A stretch of DNA of 27,672 bases from Gemmatimonadota bacterium (GTDB lineage Bacteria > JAAXHH01). The position numbers and the translations under genes are program-made. Positions 1 to 6,614 of the stretch are shown one piece after another. The stretch spans positions 1 through 27,672 of the forward strand of contig JAPOOT010000129.1 of NCBI GenBank assembly GCA_026713285.1, given 5' to 3'. Numbering within the stretch: the stretch's first letter is position 1; each line of letters opens with the position of its first letter. The notes below the pieces were generated by a model. The model was given only the letters and a program-made list of their open reading frames with translations. It did not search any database and was not told the DNA's origin.

Positions 1-229
1 CCGCACCGCTGCGCAGGGGGAGCCTGGGCAAAAACGGCGCAGTGGGTGACCGTTAAGGCGGCAAAGGTCAGGAAAAAACGCTTTAAGAAAGGAAGGGATG
101 GAATACTACAAACCATGACGTTCGGTCAGGCTCCATGGACCACCAACCATCAGCCGGTCGGACTGATACACCGAATCGAATGCACTGAGCATAGCGATCG
201 TACGTGGAGGATTCGAATCGTCCTGGTAA
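1..229. other. No gene that I can support
   Basis: A plus-strand frame is open from the window edge to a stop at 264, but it overlaps the 3' end of the tlpA-like gene on the other strand, is strongly basic, and resembles no family I know. Two other plus frames end at about 49 and 56 and could be the tail of a gene outside the window. Bases 209-218 form a perfect 10-base palindrome around TTCGAA, without a tRNA arm around it. I see no terminator. Confidence 0.4.
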
Positions 230-1036
230 TCAGCTTCCCGTTGTCTCTTCGCGCTGGTGTTTAGGCGGAATGGGGAAGCGCTCCGCGTAGTGGGACAGAT
301 CCTTGCCCGCGATCAGGTCTTCCAGGATGTCTTCGTTCTTGTCCCAATGCTGATCGTTCGGGTGGACGTCCAGCGCAATGCGCCCCTCGCTGTCGATCAA
401 ATAAGTGACGGGAATCCCGTAGCGTTGGTTGGTCTTGGCCCGGAACTGGCGTTCCCAGTAGCCGCGGAAGTCGAAAAGGGAGGTTGCGCTGTTCATATAA
501 TACGCGATGACCTTTTCGTTCCGCGCCGCGATCCCGGCCATCTTGTCCGGATCGTTTTTCTCCGATTCGTCGGAAGGACGAACCAGTCTGGCCGCTTGCA
601 GACCTTGCTTGAACAGTTCCAGTCCGGGACCGAAGCCTTCCTCGAACTCACTGGGATCGAGGGGTTTCTCGTCCTTGTAGAATTTGTTTACGCCGACGAA
701 CAGAAAGTCGATTCGACCTTCGTACTTCTTCGCGATGTCCATCAGGGGTTCCGCATCCCTGATGCAGGGCGGGCACCACCAGGCCCAGAAGTTCACGAAC
801 AGGGGCCGGCCCCGGAAGTCCTCCAGGGTCACCTTCGTTCCATCCAGGGCGTACACTTCGAAGTTTGGCGCCATATGGCCGATCTCGGTGCCGATCGCTA
901 CACCCTTGCTATCGTTTCCGGCGATCGGCTCATTTTCGTTTTCGCCGGGTGTCCCGCTACACGCGATTCCAAGCGTTCCGGCAATCAGACCCGGCATCAG
1001 TAGCGTCCGTACGGTTTCTTTCCACAAGCGCCGCAT
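230..1036 (-). CDS. TlpA/ResA-like thioredoxin-fold lipoprotein
   Basis: A predicted membrane-anchored thiol-disulfide oxidoreductase acting in the periplasm. The 268-residue product starts with a basic N-terminus and a lipoprotein signal with lipobox LGIAC, so Cys26 would be lipidated. The thioredoxin fold follows: APNFEVYALDG (about 56-66), then the active site WCPPC at 87-91, and the cis-proline stretch GIPVTYLID near 208-216. Between the active site and the cis-proline is an insertion of roughly 70 residues rich in charged and aromatic residues, longer than in ordinary TlpA/ResA. It lies 129 bases downstream of the thiamine operon on the same strand and may have its own promoter. Family members reduce apocytochrome c or other envelope thiols; no cytochrome c maturation gene is nearby, so the partner is unknown. 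Confidence 0.85.
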   Translation of the reverse strand: MRRLWKETVRTLLMPGLIAGTLGIACSGTPGENENEPIAGNDSKGVAIGTEIGHMAPNFEVYALDGTKVTLEDFRGRPLFVNFWAWWCPPCIRDAEPLMDIAKKYEGRIDFLFVGVNKFYKDEKPLDPSEFEEGFGPGLELFKQGLQAARLVRPSDESEKNDPDKMAGIAARNEKVIAYYMNSATSLFDFRGYWERQFRAKTNQRYGIPVTYLIDSEGRIALDVHPNDQHWDKNEDILEDLIAGKDLSHYAERFPIPPKHQREETTGS

Positions 1037-1107
1037 ACATTACCTCGCAATGGGATTTAGAATCAGATGGCGGTAAAGCCGAAATGTAGTTGAATCGAGT
1101 TTAACTT

Positions 1108-1131
1108 CGGTAAGTTTACCGGAATTGTCAA
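1108..1131 (-). promoter_or_regulatory. TTGACA box plus palindrome upstream of tlpA-like gene
   Basis: On the minus strand a perfect TTGACA (1131-1126) lies 90 bases before the start codon. Just downstream is the perfect inverted repeat CGGTAA-GT-TTACCG (1108-1121), placed where a repressor would block a promoter. The matching -10 element is not convincing (17 bases away reads GAAGTT), so this is a candidate control region only. Confidence 0.35.
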
Positions 1132-1165
1132 CAACTATTTTGAAGGCTACGTACGGTCAGGTCGG

Positions 1166-1798
1166 TCACAAGCCGCCAAGTTCCGTTTCGAATGCGCCAA
1201 CCGCCACGGGTATATCCGGCTGGGACAGCACGGCCGAGATCGCCGCGACGCCGTGGGCGCCCGCTTCAAGGCACTGTTCCGCGCGCCCGGGGGTCACGCC
1301 GCCCAGGGCAAACACGGGGATCGTCACCGCGCGGACCGATTCCGACAGTGCCTGCAGCCCCCTGGGCGGACCATAAGCCGCCTTGGACGGCGTATCGAAA
1401 ACCGGGCCGAAGGTGATGAAGTCGGCCCCTTCCGCTTCCGCCGCCCGCGCTGCCTTCAAACTGTGCGTCGAGCGGCCGATCAGCGTACCCGCCGGCAGAC
1501 GGTCGAGCGCAGTCCGTACCAGGCGGACCGGCATACTCCGTTCAGGCAGGTGAATACCCTGTGCCCCGCAGGCCACGGCGACCTCCGGATTGCCATTGAT
1601 GAACAGTGCGGGCCGAAGCGTATCGAGTTCGCGCTGAACCCTCCGGGTCAACGCCAGGAGTTCGGGGGTTTCGAGGTCCTTCTCCCTGATCTGGACCGCG
1701 CGGACGCCGGCGCGGCAGGCCTGGCGCAACGCCAGGGCAAGAGACCGTCCGGCACACCGGGTTCGGTCGCTGATCAGATAGAACCTGAAGTCTACCAT
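1166..1798 (-). CDS. tenI: ThiE/TenI-family protein, probably thiazole tautomerase TenI (family often annotated as thiamine phosphate synthase)
   Basis: A 210-residue TIM-barrel protein of the ThiE/TenI family, last gene of the thiO-thiS-thiG unit, starting 5 bases after thiG ends. Family motifs seen are QIREKDL (36-42), IGRSTHS (107-113), FGPVFDTPSK (130-139) and ALGGVTP (near 164-170). ThiE normally has an N-D pair and HIGQED, whose Asp residues hold the magnesium and pyrophosphate. Here these read ING (67-69) and HLPERS (83-88), so both Asp ligands are missing. NG, LP and the IGRSxHS His (His112) are features of Bacillus TenI, which aromatises the thiazole made by ThiG. The gene order also matches the Bacillus tenI-thiO-thiS-thiG block. 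I therefore favour TenI; ThiE is the alternative. No signal peptide is present, so it should be cytoplasmic. Confidence 0.85.
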   Translation of the reverse strand: MVDFRFYLISDRTRCAGRSLALALRQACRAGVRAVQIREKDLETPELLALTRRVQRELDTLRPALFINGNPEVAVACGAQGIHLPERSMPVRLVRTALDRLPAGTLIGRSTHSLKAARAAEAEGADFITFGPVFDTPSKAAYGPPRGLQALSESVRAVTIPVFALGGVTPGRAEQCLEAGAHGVAAISAVLSQPDIPVAVGAFETELGGL

Positions 1799-1803
1799 GC
1801 AGC

Positions 1804-2586
1804 CTACTTCGAGGACGAATGGATCACGCCGCTCAGTGGACTGGACGCGGACGCGTAGGCCTTCATGGGTATCCGGCCCGCTTCGTAGGCAAGGCGTCCG
1901 GCTTCAACCGCCTTGCGCATGGCGACGGCCATTTTCACCGGATCCCGCGCACCGGCCACGCCGGTATTCATCAGTATGCCGTCGCAACCCAGCTCCATGG
2001 CGACGGATGCGTCGGAAGCGGTGCCGACGCCCGCGTCGACGATAACGGGTACCTGGCTGTTCTCGACGATGATGGCGATGTTGTGCGGGTTGCGTATGCC
2101 CAGGCCGGATCCGATCGGCGCGGCCAGGGGCATGACCGCGACACAGCCCGCCTCTTCGAGTTTCTTGCAGATGATGGGATCGTCAATCGTATAGGGCATG
2201 ACGTTGAATCCCCGGTCCACCAGGATGCGGGCGGCTTCCAGGGTGGCTTCGTTATCGGGGAACAGGGTCTTTTCATCCCCGATGACTTCGAGCTTTACCG
2301 TATCGGCGCCCAGTGCCTCCCGCGCCAGTTCGCAGGTCAGTACGGCGTCCTCGGCCGTATAGCATCCGGCCGTGTTGGGCAGCAGCTCGTACCGGTCCCG
2401 GTCGATGTAATCGAGCAGCGACTCTCCCGAGGGATCATTCAGGTCGATTCGGCGAATGGCCACCGTAACCATGTCCGTACCGCTGACTTCGAAAGATTCC
2501 CGCATCAGTTCGAAATTCGCGTATTTCCCCGTCCCGAGAATCAATCGGGATTTCAACTCCAATTCGCCAATTTTAAGGGCGCCCAT
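1804..2586 (-). CDS. thiG: Thiazole synthase ThiG
   Basis: Forms the thiazole phosphate half of thiamine from deoxyxylulose 5-phosphate, dehydroglycine and ThiS thiocarboxylate. The 260-residue product begins MGALKIGELELKSRLILGTG and keeps the VKLEVIGD stretch with the Schiff-base lysine, the GSGLGIRNP loop and the phosphate-binding VDAGVGTASDA segment. The frame stays open 42 codons further upstream, into thiS, but the ATG at 2586 is preceded by AAAGGAG at good spacing and matches the family start, so I chose it. It lies 112 bases after thiS and just before the TenI-like gene. Lack of ThiH together with the presence of ThiO means dehydroglycine is made by the oxygen-using route. Confidence 0.95.
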   Translation of the reverse strand: MGALKIGELELKSRLILGTGKYANFELMRESFEVSGTDMVTVAIRRIDLNDPSGESLLDYIDRDRYELLPNTAGCYTAEDAVLTCELAREALGADTVKLEVIGDEKTLFPDNEATLEAARILVDRGFNVMPYTIDDPIICKKLEEAGCVAVMPLAAPIGSGLGIRNPHNIAIIVENSQVPVIVDAGVGTASDASVAMELGCDGILMNTGVAGARDPVKMAVAMRKAVEAGRLAYEAGRIPMKAYASASSPLSGVIHSSSK

Positions 2587-2698
2587 GTTTATCTGCTCCT
2601 TTGCCTGTACAGACCTGGCCCGCAAGGTGTATTCCTGTTTAGTGCTGCGTGATGGATCTTTCGCGGCGGCGGTGCTGCGCACGGGATGGTTGCTGCCG

Positions 2699-2899
2699 TC
2701 AACCGCCCGCAACCGCTCGGATCACTTCGACCACGTCATCGTCGGAAAGCATTGCCGCCCCGTGATCCTTCCTCGGGACGACCGCTCCGTTCAGGGCCAC
2801 TGCGGTCCCTTCGGGAGGCACGCCAAGCTCTTTCAGCAGGTCGGCGATGCTCGTGTCGCGGGGCAGATCCCGGGTTGTCCCGTTAACGGTCATGTTCAT
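2699..2899 (-). CDS. thiS: Sulfur carrier protein ThiS
   Basis: A 66-residue beta-grasp protein ending in the required Gly-Gly (VIRAVAGG), which is adenylated and converted to a thiocarboxylate that donates sulfur to ThiG. Typical features are the short beta start MNMTVNG, the LLKELG helix, VALNGAVVPR and the DDVVEVI strand. Its start overlaps the end of thiO by 17 bases, which suggests translational coupling; a second ATG two codons in (2893) is also possible. The activating enzyme ThiF is not in this window. Confidence 0.93.
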   Translation of the reverse strand: MNMTVNGTTRDLPRDTSIADLLKELGVPPEGTAVALNGAVVPRKDHGAAMLSDDDVVEVIRAVAGG

Positions 2900-4037
2900 T
2901 GTTCGTCTCTCCGGTTCGAGCGGCGTAAAACCGATCGGGCAGGAAGGGCCGCATGATAGGGGGAACCCGATCGTGCAGGATTGCCTCGGCGATCAGGTCT
3001 CCTGTGAGCGGTGCCAGCAATATGCCGTTACGGCCGTGCCCGGATGCCGCGTATAGGCCGGGTGTACCCATGGCGCCAAGTACGGGCCATCCGTCCCGCG
3101 CCACCGGCCGCAGTCCCGACCAGGTGGAATCCAGCGGCCAGGATTTCAGACCGGGCGCAAGTTCGAGCGCGCTACGGAACAACTGCATGACGCCACCCAG
3201 CGTGACTTCGTCTCGAAACCCGGCTTCCTCCACGGTAGCGCCGACGATCAGCCGTCCGTCCGATCGGGGAACCAGGTATGCGCCGGCGGTGTATATCGTG
3301 TGCTTGAACGGTGTTGCCGCGCTCGTCCGCAGTGCGAGTATCTGTCCGCGCACCGGCCGGATGGGGATTCGGTGTGCGGCCGCGATGCCTTCCAGGTAGC
3401 GGGCCCGGCAGCCCATGGCGTTTACCACCGTTGGCGTGTTCCACAGGCCGTCCGTTGTATCTACCCCGGCGACGCGATTTCCGTCCAGTACGATTTTCCG
3501 TGCGGTGACGCCTTCACGGATTACGCCGCCGAGTAGGCGAACGGATTGCGCCAGGGCCGCAACGACGTCCCTGTTTTCCACCTGGTGATCGTCCGGGTAG
3601 CGTAGCGCCATGCGGATGCGGTTCGAAAGATCCGGCTCGCGTCGCCTCGCCTCCCGGACGGTCAGTCTCTCAACGGATACGCCGTTCCGCCGGTGCCGTT
3701 CATACCGGGTCTCGAGCCGTGCCTGTTCACCGCCGCTCAACGCCGGATAGATCATCCCCGTGGCGTTGTAGTCGATCGGGCGGCCGGTCTCTTCCCGGAG
3801 GGATTCTACGAAACCGGCATAGCGCTCCAGTCCGGCCCTGCAAAGGATGAAATAAGGATCGGGCTCATCGAATTCGCAGTGCGGCGCCAGCATGCCCGCG
3901 GCGGCCCACGACGCGCCACGGCCGGTTCGGTGCTGCTCGAGTACCGTGACGGCGCTTCCGGATTGACACAGCCGTCTCGCTATGGCCAGACCGATGATCC
4001 CGCCGCCGATGACCACTATGTCCGATCGTTGCGCCAC
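2883..4037 (-). CDS. thiO: Glycine oxidase ThiO (FAD-dependent)
   Basis: Oxidises glycine to dehydroglycine (iminoacetate) for thiazole synthesis. The 384-residue product has an N-terminal dinucleotide-binding motif VVIGGGIIGLAIARRL (about 8-23), the GRGASWAAAGMLAPH segment that contacts FAD, and a C-terminal GLYAASGHGRNGILLAP motif near 330-345, all typical of DAO-family glycine oxidases. The start is GTG at 4037 with GAGG a few bases upstream. It is the first gene behind the TPP riboswitch and terminator, and its end overlaps thiS. Being oxygen-dependent, it points to an aerobic or oxygen-tolerant host. Confidence 0.94.
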   Translation of the reverse strand: MAQRSDIVVIGGGIIGLAIARRLCQSGSAVTVLEQHRTGRGASWAAAGMLAPHCEFDEPDPYFILCRAGLERYAGFVESLREETGRPIDYNATGMIYPALSGGEQARLETRYERHRRNGVSVERLTVREARRREPDLSNRIRMALRYPDDHQVENRDVVAALAQSVRLLGGVIREGVTARKIVLDGNRVAGVDTTDGLWNTPTVVNAMGCRARYLEGIAAAHRIPIRPVRGQILALRTSAATPFKHTIYTAGAYLVPRSDGRLIVGATVEEAGFRDEVTLGGVMQLFRSALELAPGLKSWPLDSTWSGLRPVARDGWPVLGAMGTPGLYAASGHGRNGILLAPLTGDLIAEAILHDRVPPIMRPFLPDRFYAARTGETNNEHDR

Positions 4038-4061
4038 GGAACCTCGCCACTACGTCACCGG

Positions 4062-4094
4062 AAAACAAAAAGCCGTTTCGATCGGAAACGGCTT
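4062..4094 (-). terminator. Riboswitch-controlled intrinsic terminator
   Basis: Read on the minus strand, AAGCCGTTTC and GAAACGGCTT form a perfect stem around a short loop, followed at once by TTTTGTTTT. It lies between the TPP aptamer and the thiO start, 25 bases before the GTG, so it would stop transcription before the operon. Its 5' arm can pair instead with the 3' side of the aptamer. Confidence 0.9.
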
Positions 4095-4101
4095 TGTCCG
4101 G

Positions 4102-4182
4102 CCGTTTCCCTACGCTGGTATAACCCAGGTCAGGTTCGAAGGGTCGTGATTCTCAGGCCCGCGAGGAGCCGCCCCTAACGGT
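4102..4182 (-). promoter_or_regulatory. TPP riboswitch (THI element) leading the thi operon
   Basis: On the minus strand the conserved THI-box pieces appear in order: AGGGGCGGC near the 5' end, CTGAGA, ACCCTTCGAACCTG, CTGG, and ACCAGCGTAGGGAA at the 3' end. These form the thiamine pyrophosphate aptamer. The 3' edge contains GGAAACGGC, which can pair over 9 bases with GCCGTTTCC in the 5' arm of the downstream terminator. TPP binding holds the first segment in the aptamer and so should free the terminator to form, switching off thiO-thiS-thiG-tenI. Confidence 0.96.
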
Positions 4183-4190
4183 AATAGGGC

Positions 4191-4219
4191 AGTTTAAGAA
4201 AAGCGGACAGAGGTGTCAA
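4191..4219 (-). promoter_or_regulatory. Sigma-70-type promoter of the thi operon
   Basis: Minus strand: perfect -35 TTGACA (4219-4214), 17-base spacer, -10 TAAACT (4196-4191, four of six consensus bases). Transcription would begin about 7 bases on, at roughly 4184, immediately before the riboswitch, which is where it should be. Confidence 0.8.
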
Positions 4220-4263
4220 CAAATTCTTCCCGGCATGGATGCCCGGCGAGGTGGCCCGGCGGA

Positions 4264-6453
4264 TCAGACCATGCCGAAATACCGCCGAAACAGCCACTCG
4301 CCCGTGAGCAGGCAGACCAGCACCGCCAACACGGCGGGATGGTTCCAGAACGAGACGGTGCGCGTCTCCCGAACGGTGACCTCGTCCATGATGATATCGT
4401 CGGCCAGGCGATCGATTTCCGATGGGACGTAGAATCCCCCGTCCGTCATTTCGGCCAACCGGACGAGGAGTTTCCGGTTCATGCGCGTTCTCTCGAACTC
4501 GGCGCCGGCCTCGCCCACGACGAATCCACCGGCGTCCGTCCCGAGCGGGATTCCATTCAGCGCGGCGGTCGCTTCAAACGAATATGCGCCCGCGGGTAAA
4601 AACTGAAGGCGTCCTGCGTATCGACCGAGGCCCTGTCCAGTCGAAGAGAGGTCTAACCGGAACGCGCCTGCTTCGTCCTGCTCGGGCCGAACCGTCACCG
4701 ACAGATCGGCACGTTCGACCGGCCGGTACTGCTCGTCGTATACCTGGCCGTCGAAGCGAATCGATTCTCCGTCCACGTACTGTAGCTTATCCGATGCGAC
4801 ACGAATCCTGCGACTGCTCTCCCGCACGGTGACCCATCTGACGGCATTGTTCCAGAACCTCTCGTACGCCGCGTTGGTTCCGCCGCTACCCCACATCATA
4901 AGGTCCCATCGCCACAGTCCATGGGCGGCCACGCCGAGCACGCTGCCCTGGCCGTAGCGATGCACGGCGATGACCGGTGCAAGCTCGTCTCCGATTCGCC
5001 ATGTAGGATGGCTGGCGAGTAACGTCGCACCGGGTTTTGCGCGCCCGACCTGGTTCATGCCGGGCAGGGGCGGCAATTCCATCCAGCGCCGTTCCGATTC
5101 AACCGGGTCATCATCCAGGCGGGTGATCGGATGCGTGCCGCCGTCAGCCGTCAGTACCGGAACAAAAGACGCTTCCGTCATCCCTCTTGCCGCCGCGGAG
5201 ATCCCGAATGGCATCATATTACCAACGGGCGTTCCGGCGTATCCGCCCATTTCAAAGCTGTTCGTACCGCCGAACGCAATCAATCCGCCGCCCCTCTCCT
5301 CGACAAAGGACACCAGGTAAGGCGCCCATGGCCGGATGCGGTCATAGTCCACGCTGCCCAGGATCACGAGGTCATAGGAAAACCAATCCTTTCGTGAAGC
5401 GGGCAGGGGTTCGGGATGTGTTCGGCCGTCGGGCCGGAACAGGATACTCGTTACTTCCAGGTTGGCGTCTTTTTCCAGCGTTCGTCGCAGGAAACCCATG
5501 TCGGCGCGCGGGGCTCCCTCGATATACAGAACGCGCAAACCGGATTTCAACGCCTTGACCGTGAAGTCGCGACGATTGTTTCGCGCGGTGATCTCGCCCT
5601 CAAGTTCGGGAACTTCCACCTCGTACCGATGGATGCCCTCGGTCTCGGGAACGATATGGAAAACAACCGTCCGTTCCCCTTCCTGACCATCCAGGGCGAT
5701 TTCCTCGCTCCGCAGGATACGGCCCTCTTCCCGCAAGGTGACGGGTACGCGCATGCTGCCGTATCCACGTCCGCGCACGACGACTTCGACCGGGACGTTG
5801 CTTCCGGTGTACACCACTTCATTGAACGTCAGATGGGAAACGCTGATGTCCCGGACGCCCAGCGTGTCGCCGATTCCCACCGTATACAGGGGCAGATCGA
5901 GTGCCTCTGCGACCCGGAGCGGATCGCGTCCGACGGTGAAATTGCCATCGGTAACCAGGATGGCGGCGCCGAAACTGCCAGCCCCGAAACCGCCTTCGAG
6001 AGAGGACAGGGCGCCGCCGATGTCGGTGCCGGCGCCGTCGGTAGACAGGGAATCAATATCGCCCTCGGGCAAGGGCGACAGGGCCTCGGCGAACCGATAA
6101 CGATGGATGCGGTGACGGGCTTCCAGGGTCTTCAACGCGTCACCGGATAGTACCGAGGACAACACTTCGTTTCGCGACCCCTGGCGGTCCGTCAGTCCCA
6201 TGCTCGCCGAGGTGTCGACGAGCAGTGCCAGTCCGGGAGATTCGGTCCGCTCCACCAGCATGCGCGAAACGGGTTCGCTGAGAATCGCCAGAAGCACTGC
6301 GGCGGCCGCGATCCGCAGACCGACAAGCCCCCAGGCCGCGGCGGGCGACAGAAGGGTGAAGAGCCGCCGGGAAAGCCCGTAAATAAGGATACAGGCGAGG
6401 ATGAAGGCGATGAGGATCCAGGTGAGGGAATCCGCTTGGAAATCCAGGGGCAT
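4264..6453 (-). CDS. Membrane VWA-domain protein with a GATase1-like domain
   Basis: A 729-residue membrane protein. Two hydrophobic helices lie at about 10-27 and 41-60, and a third near the C-terminus (about 705-722), so both soluble domains probably face the same side. The von Willebrand A domain has a complete metal site: DTSAS at 80-84, Thr143 and Asp169 in LVTDG. A second region, from VLYIEGAPR (about 310) through VILGSVDYDRI to GGGLIAFGGTNSFEMGG, resembles the class I glutamine-amidotransferase-like fold seen in such proteins and has no obvious catalytic Cys. Similar proteins occur in Bacteroidetes, Planctomycetes and related phyla, sometimes beside MoxR ATPases and BatA/BatB. None of those is here, so it stands alone. 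Function unknown; a scaffolding or stress role is a guess. Confidence 0.8.
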   Translation of the reverse strand: MPLDFQADSLTWILIAFILACILIYGLSRRLFTLLSPAAAWGLVGLRIAAAAVLLAILSEPVSRMLVERTESPGLALLVDTSASMGLTDRQGSRNEVLSSVLSGDALKTLEARHRIHRYRFAEALSPLPEGDIDSLSTDGAGTDIGGALSSLEGGFGAGSFGAAILVTDGNFTVGRDPLRVAEALDLPLYTVGIGDTLGVRDISVSHLTFNEVVYTGSNVPVEVVVRGRGYGSMRVPVTLREEGRILRSEEIALDGQEGERTVVFHIVPETEGIHRYEVEVPELEGEITARNNRRDFTVKALKSGLRVLYIEGAPRADMGFLRRTLEKDANLEVTSILFRPDGRTHPEPLPASRKDWFSYDLVILGSVDYDRIRPWAPYLVSFVEERGGGLIAFGGTNSFEMGGYAGTPVGNMMPFGISAAARGMTEASFVPVLTADGGTHPITRLDDDPVESERRWMELPPLPGMNQVGRAKPGATLLASHPTWRIGDELAPVIAVHRYGQGSVLGVAAHGLWRWDLMMWGSGGTNAAYERFWNNAVRWVTVRESSRRIRVASDKLQYVDGESIRFDGQVYDEQYRPVERADLSVTVRPEQDEAGAFRLDLSSTGQGLGRYAGRLQFLPAGAYSFEATAALNGIPLGTDAGGFVVGEAGAEFERTRMNRKLLVRLAEMTDGGFYVPSEIDRLADDIIMDEVTVRETRTVSFWNHPAVLAVLVCLLTGEWLFRRYFGMV

Positions 6454-6517
6454 GCAGGGGTTCCGGTTCCGGTCCGGCGATTGCTACGAAACGGGTAGAA
6501 TCAGTCGACATCCCCTT

Positions 6518-6544
6518 CTTATAGTTTTCTTGTCCACATTTCAA
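6518..6544 (-). promoter_or_regulatory. Candidate promoter of the VWA membrane gene
   Basis: Minus strand: TTGAAA (6544-6539) and TATAAG (6523-6518), each five of six consensus bases, with a rather short 15-base spacer. It lies 65 bases before the start codon, in an otherwise empty gap of 161 bases. Confidence 0.45.
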
Positions 6545-6550
6545 GCATTT

Positions 6551-6581
6551 AAAACGATGGTATCCGCGCCGCCGTACCACC
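6551..6581 (-). terminator. Weak candidate terminator after tolC-like gene
   Basis: Minus strand: GGTGGTA and TACCATC pair over 7 bases (one G-U) around a GC-rich 12-base loop, followed by GTTTTAAA. The position, 34 bases after the tolC-like stop and just before the next promoter candidate, is right, but the stem is short. Confidence 0.35.
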
Positions 6582-6614
6582 GGGCGTACGCATGGAAGCA
6601 CCAACCAGGGGGTT

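Noticed and set aside
200..230. TTCGAATC resembles a tRNA T-arm
   Set aside because: The flanking bases do not pair as a 5-base T stem on either strand, and no anticodon or acceptor stem fits upstream or downstream.
46..264. Short plus-strand gene (72 codons) at the window start
   Set aside because: It overlaps the end of the well supported TlpA-like gene on the other strand, resembles no known family, and only continues an arbitrary open frame from the edge.
257..1003. Long plus-strand open frame opposite the TlpA-like gene
   Set aside because: It is the antisense of a gene with a lipobox and WCPPC active site; the translation has no recognisable domain and is typical of a GC-rich shadow frame.
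1804..2712. ThiG with a 42-residue N-terminal extension
   Set aside because: The extension starts inside thiS, is unlike ThiG, and the ATG at 2586 has AAAGGAG in front and matches the family start.
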